Part shown: piece after piece, positions 1 to 11,000 of the stretch
Layout of the letters: every line of letters begins with the position of its first letter
How positions within the stretch are numbered: the stretch's first letter is position 1
Assembly: GCA_030435675.1 (NCBI GenBank)
Contig: CM059623.1
Coordinates: 8,830,012 to 8,894,011, forward strand
Length of the DNA: 64,000 nt
DNA from: Steinernema hermaphroditum
Lineage: Eukaryota > Nematoda > Chromadorea > Rhabditida > Steinernematidae
Direction of reading: 5' to 3'
Program-made: the position numbers and the translations under genes
Notes under the pieces: generated by a model
Seen by the model: only the letters and a program-made list of their open reading frames with translations
The model's database searches: none
What the model was told of the DNA's origin: nothing

Positions 1-30
1 GCGACAGTCAACGATCGGAAGGGGACTTAC

Positions 31-637
31 TGTCTGAGAGGAGTTCGTAGGCCTGCGCGATCTCTTTGAACTTCTTTTCGGCAGTTTCCTTGTTCTCCGG
101 ATTCTTGTCCGGGTGCCACTTGAGAGCTAGACGGCGATATCTAAAAATGACGACGTTTAGGTAGTGTCGGAGATGGTCAAATCACTGCGGGTCGCCTTCG
201 ACACTTCCGTGTCATCAGAACCTGTTGCCCCCTTCCATTAGGCGTTCTTCCCTCCAAGTAGCTGTACTCCTAATTCCTCCTCTCCCACCATAAAAGTGTT
301 CCTTTCGGCCTCAAGTGCGCTTCCGGCACCTCCCTATCACCTTCGAAGGCTCTTCTTCGCGCTGCAAATTCCCCGGCGGCGCCCGTTTTTTCGCCCTTCG
401 CCGACTGGTTCCCACAGAAGCCGCTCGCCGCTTCCATGCAGCGCCCCAAACTGGATCCGTCGCTCGTTCGCTCTAATAGTCTTAAGTCGCTCCCACGGTT
501 TAACCGCAAAAAGATCGCCACCCCGGAGATATCGAAGAAGGTAGAACTCACGCTTTTTTGATCGCTTCGTCGTCGTCCGACCGGCTGACGCCGAGAGTAC
601 GGTAGGGGCAGCCGTCGTCCGAGGCCCTCGGGCTCAT
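31..637 (-). CDS. DnaJ (J-domain) co-chaperone, 5' part; continues off left edge
   Basis: Two exons are visible on the minus strand: 637-552 (start ATG at 637) and 140-31. They are joined by a GTGAGT...TTTTTAG intron whose phase fits. A donor GTAAGT at 30-21 leads to exons outside the window. The product starts MSPRASDDG and runs into a canonical J domain: [19 protein letters not shown] from the first exon, then the invariant HPD loop ([11 protein letters not shown]) and helix III/IV from the second. J domains stimulate Hsp70 ATPase activity. The N-terminal position of the domain and the wording around HPD resemble the DNAJB6/DNAJB2 class; that assignment is inference because the C-terminal region is missing. 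A CGCTTTCAG about 6 bases before the ATG is a good spliced-leader acceptor candidate. The long overlapping frame on this strand (270-683) is not the gene. Confidence 0.88.
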
Positions 638-1894
638 TTCCCTGAAAGCGAAGCCGAATTGCGGCGAGAAGAAGAAGGAACACGGCTAGGGGACACGGAA
701 AGGGGCGGAGTCGGGGGCGGGCCGGAGGGTTTCGGAGGTCTTCTCAGAAGCTCCCGGCTACTGTCAATTAGCGATTGCTCGTATGCCTGAAGGTCTACCC
801 CTTTGAAGTATGAAGCTCAAATTGGGGGTATTTGTTACTTTTGGAAGGGACACTTATGGGACAAATACAGTGGAATACAGCATCAGAAGACCTTCCGCCC
901 ACAGCTCAGAATTCGGTGGAAGGGAAACATGGGCAAATCGCGATCAAAACAAGGTCGACGGCGCGCGAGAGGGATTTGGATCAGCGCCACACGTCTTTTG
1001 TAACACGCGATTGAGAGATCTTCGCCTGGAGATCTGATTTGGCGACGGTTTGATTGACGAAGTGCGAACAAGGCGGCCTTTCGGAGAAGATTGCCCTTGC
1101 ATGTGCCAGTGTTTGTACAGTGATAAGGGGCGACCGGGGGGCTGGAATCCACGACGGCGACATGAGATTCCCACGAGCGAAGGCGTCTATGGCGACGCGT
1201 CGTTCGCAACTCCCTTCCGCGAGGGCTTATGAATATTCGACGCTGATCGGCGCGACAAATTAGCGCATCGATTGTAAAAACCGTTTTTTACGCGTGCGCC
1301 ACACAGACACGCGGCCAGTGGGCAAACAAAGCGATCCCCCGAGGGGAGACGCCGTGCTGATAAGGCGCTGTTTGCAGACTGATTCGGCGGTCTCTGGACG
1401 CAGAAAAACGCAAAAGAAAAGAAGAAAAAGAAGAAGGAGGAGGAAGGGTGTGCAAATAGAGTGATTAATGCGTGAGATAGGCCGACGGGAACTCCTTGGA
1501 GGGCTGGCCGTGATTATCCTACACGTGGGGCCTATAGGGCAGAAGGATTATTGAAATTCACGTGTACGAGTATATCACAGTGACGCGGAAGGGGGCGCTG
1601 GTCAGTCCCGTAGGATTGCACTTATGATACCAATAGAGAGAATTATCAGTGGATCCAGCCAAGATTCCATCGTTTTTGGCCAAACGATCTAAATATGGCA
1701 AATGCCCTAAACAAAGGCATCTGTCAAGACAAAGGCCTTAAAAATGAGTCAAAACAACAAAAAGAGTCCGATACAAACTGAGTTGTTTTGACCGTATGAA
1801 GCGGAACTGCTTCAAAGACAAATGGCGATAGAATCGTAGAATAGTGTTGCTAGAAATGTTCCATTCATAAATCTAAACGAGGCCATTTTCTGAA

Positions 1895-1920
1895 GAAGAT
1901 ATACATCTCCGTATATCTTC
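1895..1920. repeat. Perfect hairpin, 10-bp stem, 6-base loop
   Basis: GAAGATATAC, loop ATCTCC, GTATATCTTC. The stem is perfect. No gene is adjacent, so function is unknown. Confidence 0.6.
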
Positions 1921-2738
1921 ATTGAACCACTTCTGCGGGTGGAAGTCGTTTTAATTTATGGACCTTAATTGCCAAAATTCCGATCTTCTCAATGGAAGTG
2001 ACCGGGAACGACCAACCTCTAAACAATGCGTTTCATTGGAGATATTTCAAATAAACTCGAGGAATACCAGAGCCTTCTAGAGCGCCAAAAGCCGGGGAAG
2101 TGCACCTGTGCACCTCATTGTGAGTGGCGTTCCGTGCAGTTCTCCGGCGCCGCCGCGTTCCCAAAAGTCGCCTTCGCGTCTCATTACGCGCATTGACGTC
2201 TTTGCAGCCCAACACTGAAAGTAGCGCGAACAGAGCCTAAGCCCGAAAGCAAACTGTCCAGGGAGACGACATTTATTTTTAGTGCGCCGCGCGCTTCTGA
2301 GGTGGACGTCACACAACGGGACGCCGACGAAGATGACTAAGAAGGACGCGGAGAAGTTGGGACGACGGCCGTAAAGCGGGATCCCCGAAAGCCGTTTATG
2401 CAAATAGGTAAATATTTGAGGTGAACGCGAGTTTTGGAGAATTGGCCGCGGGGTTAAATAGAGCGACTGGGGGTAAATATCGGAAAGCGCTTAGAGGGTC
2501 GTTGATTGGATCATCTTCGACTAATCGATGCTAATCACCGAGATTACGGTCTTTATGGGCTGTTTATTTACTTTGGACGTGTTTCTAGAGATCGAAAGAG
2601 GATCTCGATGGAGATCATCGCTAAATTGCATATTTTAGGCCTGTTTACAATTAAAAGTAAAGTCGTAAAGTCCTGTTTCTCTCTCGCTGGCGACGCTGAG
2701 TAAGCGTCTAACAGGATTTTTACAGTTGTGTTACCTTA

Positions 2739-2762
2739 CAGCCGGGAGTGACCTCCCGGCTG
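2739..2762. repeat. Perfect GC-rich hairpin, 10-bp stem, 4-base loop
   Basis: CAGCCGGGAG, loop TGAC, CTCCCGGCTG. The stem is perfect and GC-rich. No run of T follows and the site lies in a gene-free stretch, so I do not call it a terminator. Confidence 0.6.
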
Positions 2763-5006
2763 ACGATCACTGGCTCCCAGGGCTCTAATTCTCTGGACTA
2801 CCGTAACCCCTCATCCCCAATTTGATTCCGTCTGCCCACCAGCCAAAACAACTGCAATTCGTTGTTTTCGAGGGCTCAGGAGGGAAAACAATTAGTCGCT
2901 GGTAATCTACTTTAGTAGAATAATAAACGACTCTTCGGAAGACGATTCCGTAGACAAAAGCCACGTTTAGGAGTGTCTCGAGCCTTTCCATCGAAGTTTT
3001 CTCGAAGTGACGTAGCCGAGGGATTTGAGCTGTTTTCGGATTTGGGAAGATTGGAAGTTGTTTGTTGGCAATTAGGGACGGAAGTTGCGAGGGGGTGACA
3101 ACAACACGTCGGGAAGTGATCTAGTTTGTTCGAAAAGAGAGAGCAGAGACCGAACTCTGAAAGTGATGGAGAGCCGGAGAGGCGGAAATTTTGAACCGTC
3201 CGCGACAGCCGCCACTTTTTGTTTGCAAAAGGAAGACCAAAAGAAAGACCCTGTTGCACTTTCGATTGAGAACGACGAAAAAAAAACGCACGATTTGCAG
3301 AGCTGCACACGGAAAGCAATGTTCCAAGGCTTTAGCTATGCAGGACAAAGACTTTTAATTGCCTACGGTACTGATCGAAATATTCATATAAATGTTTCAT
3401 CGTTTGATTCAAAAGAACTTCTGCGTTTCCATTTGGCCACGTACTCATCATTCAAAAGTTGCCACTTCTACTCCAACTTTTTGTGGCTGCCGTTTTTCTG
3501 AAAAATGACACCATTGCACTTTGGACTGAACGAACACAAAAAGGAATTGTGGGAAGGGATGGAGGGTAGAGTGACCACTTCAAGAGTTCTCAGAATTCCG
3601 AGTTGGTTCAAAAATTAACCAGTTTAAGGACCATTTTGGCATCACAGAGTCGTCTATCTTCTCAAATAACACTACAATTCTGAAGTACTATAGACCTTGG
3701 AACTGGCCATCAACCAAAGCGGATTCCCCAATCGATCGGTCCAGCACTCAAAACTCACAACTCGCCGTCGGACGTCCATTAGGGCTGCGCAAAGAAGTGC
3801 ATTTGCAACTCGACACCTCGGGCGGTCACTCGGCTTTAGTCGAGGGGTCTGGGGGCCTGACTCCTCGAGGGTCTCTCGGGGCGAGCTTGTGGTCAGCGGC
3901 GGGCCGCGCGGCGTTCTAAATCGTCAATTGGAAACACGAGTCCTACACGACGGAGCGAGGCGGGACCCTTGGGGACACAAAGAGTGGACAGCGATGACGC
4001 GGAATCCGGTCCTCGGATTCCAAAAGCGCCTCTGAGTCAATATTTGGGCACTCCCGAGGAACAGGTCACCCGGATCGCCTTCTTGGTTACGGTCGCTCCA
4101 CTTCATCTTAGCGACCGTTCCTGGGCGCCATCGATCGCCGCCTGAAATCAGACGATTCCCAGCTGAGCGCACGAGAGACACGCCTTCTAGTCACTCCACG
4201 CACGCCTGACACCACAGAACACCTCGATTGTCCTCGCTTCTCGGAACTCGAAAACGCTTCCTTCTGTCCAGCGCCTCACCGCCTAACGCCCATTAATCAC
4301 AGCTCACGAACAGGTCCGCGCCGAAATTTGTGTAATTCGCGAATTCTCGACGCTTCCACAAGACAACATCTCCAGGGTCACCCTTGTGTCGCCGACAATT
4401 CACAGGCTGTTTAGGGCTGGCCGGGCGGGTTCGAAGGCTAATGGAGTGAGAGGGAACAATAAAAGCCAATGGCCTGTTGCAGGAGTGGGCGATAATTCAT
4501 GGAGGAAGTAAAAAGAGGTTAACGATGCTCTGCAGCTGAGCAGCAGAACTGGACAGAGGTGTGCAGGAGTAAGACTTCTTTTGTTTTTGGGATACCACAA
4601 GGTCAACGAAGAATACGGTATGAAGAGTCAGTTGACCCCCTAAGGGCGTGGAAACCGGAAATCTGAAAAGAATCTGAAGGTCACCTCGAAGACAAAAGAA
4701 GCGTTCATTAATTTCGATGTGAAATACACAAAAGAGAAGAGAGGCCCGGCGATGACTGTGCCTCCTACAATCCACATTCTCTTTCGATTCTGCACAAATA
4801 GGCACAAATTGGCCTTCTCGCTCGCATGGAAATTGGCCTCAGGGGATCAGAACCACGTGACTACCCCATTTCTACTCTACTGTCCAACGCCAAAACAGAG
4901 GATGTGCAGACCAAACAAGACACGATAAATGGTTCCAATTGGAAAAGAAGGGAGGTTCCGGATTATATGGGGGAAAACGCTCAAAAAAGTACGATCTTAT
5001 GAACTT

Positions 5007-5017
5007 TTCCACGACTC
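5007..5017. repeat. Target-site duplication, 3' side of RTE element
   Basis: TTCCACGACTC here is repeated exactly at 8084-8094 and brackets the retrotransposon. Confidence 0.85.
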
Positions 5018-8000
5018 GATTTACGATTTACGATTTATTTGTGGAATCTTCAACATTACATCGAGCCACACCCCATATGAATCCATTGTTGTCGGTCCTC
5101 TTCTCGTGCCCGTTGTCGCCACCGTTGCATTCCGAGTTTCTTCGTGAAATCATCTCGCCATCTGGTCCTCGGTCTTCCGATGGGGCGCGTCGTCGGTGGC
5201 CGCCATTCTTCGAGCTTCGTCGACCACTTCTCAGGCAGTTCACGAGCAGTCTTCCAGGCGTAGTTCCACTTCCTTCTTGTCGCTGATCCGTGGGCGTCCT
5301 TCAGCTTCGTTACTCCTCTCAGCCACTCGTTCGTCCTTCTGTCCAGGAGCCTTACACGGAGCATTCTTCGTTCCATTCGGCGCTGACTGGTTTCCAGCTT
5401 TCTTCGTGCTGCTTTCGTCAGCGTCCAGGTTTCACAGCCGTACAGCATCGCCGGTAGCACGCACTGGTTGAAGAGTCTTCTTTTCCATCGCATCAGGACT
5501 GAAGGCGACGTCAGGAACTCCTGGTACTTGCGGAAGACGTTCCAGCCGCTGCGTATCCTTCGTCCCACTTCTTTCAGATGGTTTCTCGCGAGGCGGACTT
5601 CTTGGCCGAGGTAGACGAAGGCTTCGACTTGTTCCAGAGCGTTTCCGTTCAGGAGGATCGTCGCTTCTTCGTTCGCCATGATCTTCGTCTTCTCTGCGTT
5701 GATCTTGAGGCCGCTCCGGAGGGACACTTCGTTGAGTTCGTCGACCATCTTCTGCAGCTCTTCCTCCGACGTGGCCACCAGTGCGATATCGTCTGCAAAC
5801 CGGAGGTTGGACAGCCTCTCACCATTGACGATGAGTCCGCAGTTCGTCCAGTCGAGTTCGCGGAAGATTTGCTCGAGCGTCGCCGTGAAGAGCTTCGGGC
5901 TGATGACGTCTCCCTGCCGGACCCCTCGCTGGATGTTGATCGGCACACGGTCTTCTCCTAACTGGATGTGACTCGCGGCTTCATCTTGGATCCTCCGGAG
6001 GAGGGCGATGATCTGCCGTGGCACACCTTGCCGTTCGATTGCTTTCCAGATCGCGTTGGCTTCTACCGTGTCGAAGGCCTTCTCAAAATCGACGAAGACG
6101 ATGTAGATCGGGACACGGTATTCGCGAGTCTTCTCCAGCAGCTCGTTGACGGCGTGTAGGTGGTCGATCGTCGAGAAGTTTCTTCTGAATCCGGCCTGTT
6201 CCACTGGCTGGGCGGCGTCCAAAACGTGCTCAATCCGTTGCACGATTGTCTTCGTGAGTAGCTTGTATATCACGGAGAGCAGCGAGATGGGCTTGTAGTT
6301 CTTGATCAGCAGCGGATCTCCTTTCTTGTACAGGAGCACAGTCGAGGCGTCGGCCATCTTCTCAGGAACTTCGCAGCATCGCAGGCATCTGTTGAAGATG
6401 TCGGTCAGAGGGCGGATGAAGGTGTTCTCGCCCAATTTGAGCATTTCCACCGTGACCTTGTCTTGTCCAGGACTTCGGCCGGTCTTCATCTTCTGCAACG
6501 CTTCTCGGACTTCAATTTCCAGGAATTCCGGGCAGTCGTCCATCGCTTCAGAGGCTTCGTAGTCGACGTGCACCGTGGATGCGTAGAGTTCGTTGTAGAA
6601 TTCCCTCACGGCATCGTGGATCATCGTCTTTGTCGTACACAGAGCGCCTTCTTGATTTCGTAGCTGGACGATGTGCCTTCTTCCTATCGTCGTCTCCTTG
6701 TGTAGCGTGCGCAGGCCTCTCGCGTTTTTGACTGCTTCTTCCACCAGGAGTCGATGATGGTCGTTGATGTCCTTCCGGATTTCTCGGCGCACCATCTTGT
6801 TGAATTCGGTGAATTCCAGGCGGTTGGAGGCAGTTGCTTGGCGCTGGCGTAGCAGGTGCCGCTGGCGAAGAAGGGCGATCGTCGACGACTTCAGTCTTCG
6901 GGTCTTCTCTGCAGGCTCTTCGGCGAACTGGGAAGCTTCTCGGATGTAGTCCACGAGCTGGGTGTAGGCGAGTGGCGAGTTTCGGTCAATCACGGGCGGC
7001 TGGAGCGCGGTGGCCATCCGGAAGAGGTTCCGGTTGAGGCGCTTCCTCTCCTTTGGCGGTGGCTCAGTTCTTCTGGTTGCCGGCGTCGGTGGCTGGATGA
7101 TGGCGCGAAGAATCCGGTGGTCCGATCCGGCATTGGCGGATCCCAGGACAGTCGAACTTCGGAACTTGATGGAGCGTGGGGCCAGAACGTAGTCGATGCA
7201 ATTGCGGGTCCTTCGATCCGGGGAAATCCACGTCCATTTCCGTCCTGGGCGGCCTTTGAAGAAAGAGTTGACCGATCGGAGCTTGAAATCTTCACACAGG
7301 TCCACCAGAAGTTGGCCTCTCGCGTTGCGGTCGCCGTACCCGTGGTTTCCGAGCGCTTCTTCGTCTTCTTCTTGTTTGCGGCCCATCTTCGCGTTGAGAT
7401 CTCCGAGCAGAACAGGGAACACCCGCATTCGAGCGATTGCTCCCGATCCGGAGCTACTGACACCCCTTTCCCAGCCAGGCATGCCAGCAGACCGCAGTTC
7501 CGCTCGAAGATCGTCAAGCAGGGCTTCGTAGTCATCATCGTCTTCTTCTTCGCTGGAGTCGTCGTCGTCGTCGCGGCTTCTGTACCCAGTTGGAGGCGCA
7601 TACACACTGTAGAGGCGCAGGATTTGGTTTCCAAACTGAAGGTCCAGGAGGGAGATCCGGTTGGAGACGCGTCGGAACTGGACGACTTGATGCTGTAGCC
7701 GTCTTCTGATCAGGAATCCGGTGCCTGACGGGTCGACGCTTTCTTCGGGTCCAGCATAGTAGAACCGGAACTCCGAGTCGTTGAGATCAAGCGCGTTGGT
7801 CCCTCTCCAGCGCAGCTCCGTCAAGGCGATGGCATCAATGTTCGTAATCGCCAGTTCTTCTTGCAGCTCGATGAGACGTTCGGTTGAAGCTAGGCGGCGC
7901 ACATTGAGAGTTCCGAGTACGATCCTTGGCTTCTGGGGGTGGAACATACGGCTTCCTGGTGTTCCAATCCTTCTGGAAGCCGGAGCGATCACTGCTGGAG

Positions 8001-8083
8001 GCGGATGTGAGACGGACGGTCGACCGCTCCGAGAGAGCGAAATGGACAACCGACCGCTCACCACGAACACACAGGCGAAAGTC
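5018..8083 (-). mobile_element. Full-length RTE-type non-LTR retrotransposon
   Basis: A 3066-bp element in minus orientation, bounded by an exact 11-bp duplication (TTCCACGACTC) at 5007-5017 and 8084-8094. Its 3' end is a short tandem tail, three copies of a 7-mer of the form GTAAATC, and the 3' UTR is only about 38 bases. A microsatellite-like tail, very short 3' UTR and single endonuclease-RT frame are typical of the RTE clade. The frame is uninterrupted and both ends are preserved, so this looks like a recent insertion. Related fragments lie at 33682-34290 (5' region) and 35395-35765 (3' region). Confidence 0.88.
5056..7947 (-). CDS. RTE endonuclease-reverse transcriptase
   Basis: An uninterrupted frame of 963 codons from the first ATG inside the element (7947). 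The frame stays open to 8100, but that upstream ATG lies beyond the target duplication in host DNA, so I reject it; initiation could also be at a non-AUG codon near the 5' end. The N-terminal ~280 residues form an apurinic-type endonuclease (start LGTLNVRRL, central LGDLNAKMG, later GSDHRILRA). An unusual acidic tract (DDDDDSSEEEDDDD) sits inside it. The reverse transcriptase follows, with FVDFEKAFDTV, RQGDVISP and the catalytic FADDIAL. The C-terminus ends in the GRPRTRW segment common to this clade. All key RT acidic residues are present. The protein should copy the element RNA at a nicked target site. Confidence 0.92.
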   Translation of the reverse strand: MFHPQKPRIVLGTLNVRRLASTERLIELQEELAITNIDAIALTELRWRGTNALDLNDSEFRFYYAGPEESVDPSGTGFLIRRRLQHQVVQFRRVSNRISLLDLQFGNQILRLYSVYAPPTGYRSRDDDDDSSEEEDDDDYEALLDDLRAELRSAGMPGWERGVSSSGSGAIARMRVFPVLLGDLNAKMGRKQEEDEEALGNHGYGDRNARGQLLVDLCEDFKLRSVNSFFKGRPGRKWTWISPDRRTRNCIDYVLAPRSIKFRSSTVLGSANAGSDHRILRAIIQPPTPATRRTEPPPKERKRLNRNLFRMATALQPPVIDRNSPLAYTQLVDYIREASQFAEEPAEKTRRLKSSTIALLRQRHLLRQRQATASNRLEFTEFNKMVRREIRKDINDHHRLLVEEAVKNARGLRTLHKETTIGRRHIVQLRNQEGALCTTKTMIHDAVREFYNELYASTVHVDYEASEAMDDCPEFLEIEVREALQKMKTGRSPGQDKVTVEMLKLGENTFIRPLTDIFNRCLRCCEVPEKMADASTVLLYKKGDPLLIKNYKPISLLSVIYKLLTKTIVQRIEHVLDAAQPVEQAGFRRNFSTIDHLHAVNELLEKTREYRVPIYIVFVDFEKAFDTVEANAIWKAIERQGVPRQIIALLRRIQDEAASHIQLGEDRVPINIQRGVRQGDVISPKLFTATLEQIFRELDWTNCGLIVNGERLSNLRFADDIALVATSEEELQKMVDELNEVSLRSGLKINAEKTKIMANEEATILLNGNALEQVEAFVYLGQEVRLARNHLKEVGRRIRSGWNVFRKYQEFLTSPSVLMRWKRRLFNQCVLPAMLYGCETWTLTKAARRKLETSQRRMERRMLRVRLLDRRTNEWLRGVTKLKDAHGSATRRKWNYAWKTARELPEKWSTKLEEWRPPTTRPIGRPRTRWRDDFTKKLGMQRWRQRAREEDRQQWIHMGCGSM

Positions 8084-8094
8084 TTCCACGACTC
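8084..8094. repeat. Target-site duplication, 5' side of RTE element
   Basis: Exact match to 5007-5017. Confidence 0.85.
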
Positions 8095-11000
8095 ATCCAC
8101 CCAAATTCAAGCATCCCCTCGACGACTCTCGACCAAATCCCTGCAAAACAGCACAAATCCTCAAACGTCACTCAAAAAGCGCGTTCCTAGCACCCTCGGC
8201 CTCACAAACAAAGTCCCAAAGATCGCCTCGAAGTCTCTTTGTGCGCCAAATTGTTGGCCATTTCAGGCCATTTCCGGTTCCCGATACCAGCGCTCGACCG
8301 TACATAGTCTCCTCTCTGCGAGGGCGATCTGTCAACAAACACTCATAACAACGACCCGCCGACTTGTTCCGAACTTGCTGTTAGGCGGTGAGAAGTCACG
8401 CCAGGCACTGCGGAGTAAACAACTCGTAAATCTCATTTTCCGCATAAACAAAGCGCGCCTTGGAAGGCGATCTGTTTACTCCGAGGCCGATCGGGGCTTC
8501 GAGTGGCGACGATTCGGGACGACAAACGGGAGGAGACAAAGGGTCCCGCGCGGATTAGCGCACGGCGGGCGATTACATCGCGAAGAGTCCCAATTAGAGG
8601 AGTGGAGAAGCTGGTCCGAAGAAACGGAGGAAGGTGGTGCCCCCGGCCGGAAGCGTCAAAGGGAGCGGTAAGGGCTGCGCGCGAGCGAGGATTACGGTGG
8701 AAGTACAGGGCAATTAGGGTGCATCAGACCTGATTAGAGCGGGATTAAACACGCAAATCTATGGGGTTCCCGGAAGGACCGAAAACCAAAGAGCGCCAAC
8801 GTTGACTTGTAGAATTCGACGTCGAAGAGTGGCGACTCATCTGATTGGGATGAGTTCCTTTTAATCTCTGAATGCCCAAAAGGACTTCAGAAGTGCATGT
8901 CAGAAGCACGTGCTGAGCGAAAATCTCTTTTTCTGGTCGTCTGGATGGAGATGTAAAACAGAGGGATCGATGAGTGAGAAAAAGAGAACTTGATGGATGA
9001 GACGTCGACAGGAAAAAGACAAACGAGACAAATGGAGAAAGAGTCCAATTTTTGTGTTCCTCCCGCAAAGTTTCGTGTCACAGAGGTAGAGGATCCACTT
9101 GATAAGAATGAAAATAGAATGAGTGGGCAGCCATGAATAGAGCTTCTCTAAACATGTGAATAATAATTTGATTATGCTAATCGCCAAAACCCGTAGTGTT
9201 CGGTTTTGAATCGTAAATCGCATCATCCAAACTGGATCTACGGACAAATTTTGACGTTTAAGGGTTCATCGTTGATTGTAAGGGGCCGACTGTGTGTGGG
9301 GACCATTGAAGGAAAGCTCTGTTCTAGACATCTTTGCCGAGAAATCGCCGAATTTTCGCTTTCCTAAAATCTCCCTCGGCACCTGCCACTCTCCCCTTCT
9401 CAAAATAACATAGGAACAAATAATCGTATAGTGTCAATCCGCTCGGTCCCCCGGGGGCCGAACGGGGTGCGAATATAGTCTGCTGGAGCGTTGTATAGCG
9501 ATTCCGCCCCGGGCGGTCGCCAGGCGCCTCCGATGATTGGAGGCTTCGCTTTTTGCTCGGAACCTGAACGACGTCGTCGGTCGTCATCTGGGTCACCAGG
9601 CGCCGATCGCGTTCGGGCTTAAAGTGCGCGAAAAAGAGCGAAAGAGAGGGAAGACGGATGAAGGTCCCGTCGGGAAACCGTCCATTTTTACGATTTGAGT
9701 GTGGTAGGGGTGAAAAGAGATTCGGGAAGGGGATGCTATGGAAGAGTAGGGAGTATTTCTAACGAGGTAGGACATGTCTAGATCACCGGGTCAGCAATGT
9801 GGGAAATTACAACGAACGCATGGTCGACGTTGTTCCCGACGGAATAACAAGGTGAGTCAGAAGGGGAGACGCCCCGTCCAGGAAACAGAACCGTTTGGTT
9901 TTTGGCGTCTATCGATTGTGCGACTGTGCTAATGGAAGTCATGGAAGCCGTCGTTCTTTGGAGTATAGATGATGCAAAGTAGAAAAGAAAGGGGCCCAAA
10001 ATAGAGGGCTTTCCCAGGGATAAACAGTGAGTAGTCAGATTACATCTTCTACTTGTTACCGGGAAAGCCGGGAGGAGAGACAAATGTTGCATAACCACAA
10101 GCTTTACGGAGAGAAGATTGATGGATGGGAGAAGGAGAGCAGCTACACTCAACGAAGAGGCACTATCATGTATCGGGTGCCGGAGTACGGTGGCCCCCAA
10201 ATCGGATTCTCTGTTCAATTATCGTCTGTTTCCCCGTCTAGACACACTCGGATGAGACAAAAGCTGTTGGGTCAACTCAACGTCCGTCTCGTTCCTAAGC
10301 CGCATCGAGATTAAACAAATAAAGCGAATTTCAGTTATCCAAAGATCAGGCGCCAAATCTGTCGCCACAGTGGACAAAAATAGAGGAAGGGATGTATGGA
10401 GTCCTAAGAGGAAGGGCGAGTCACGCAGACGATTTGTTGTTGACGCTGAATGGACTCTGCTGGTGGGCTGTGGCACCCAAAAGAAGAAGGTCAAAGCCTT
10501 TGTCGGACAATTTATGGCGTCGTCGGCCAGGAGATATCCGTGGCCTAGGATTGCACTTTCTTTGTCAAAACACGACGCTGTCGATTAGAAATTAGTGCTC
10601 GATGAATAGAACGAACAGAGATCTTCTGAACGGGGAGGAAGAACGGGCCAGAAGGAAATCAAATCAAACCACGAAGCACGCCGGGAACGTGAGTTCCGAG
10701 GAGCACCGTGATCCCAGCTACGATCTGTTTGCTCATTCTCATTTAAGAGGGGGAAAGGCGACGCGCGAAAGTTGTCGGAAGCGCTTAGAGGCGGCCGAGA
10801 CAAAGAAGTCGTCTTCGGGTGACTTCTGAATGGACGCCGATGACCCATTTGTGCCTAGCGGCTCACACTCTTCTAGACGGGAAAACACGTGCCTATATTC
10901 GCCTGGGGGATAGAAGCGATTAGAGGCGCCATCTTCGGGGCGATGCCGAGATGGGAAAACGATGCATAACGAATGGAACGGACTGCCCTAGCCAGCTGCA

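Larger units (their letters stand above)
652..5006. other. Non-coding stretch upstream of the DnaJ gene
   Basis: About 4.4 kb in which I see no exon supported by splice sites plus a recognisable protein. The open frames here are short, overlap on both strands and have no domain-like wording. It contains a purine-rich run near 1405-1448 and two perfect hairpins (listed separately). It probably serves as intergenic or regulatory DNA. Confidence 0.5.

Noticed and set aside
6856..8671. Long plus-strand frames opposite the RTE element (up to 296 codons)
   Set aside because: They are antisense shadows of the endonuclease-RT gene and cross the element boundary.
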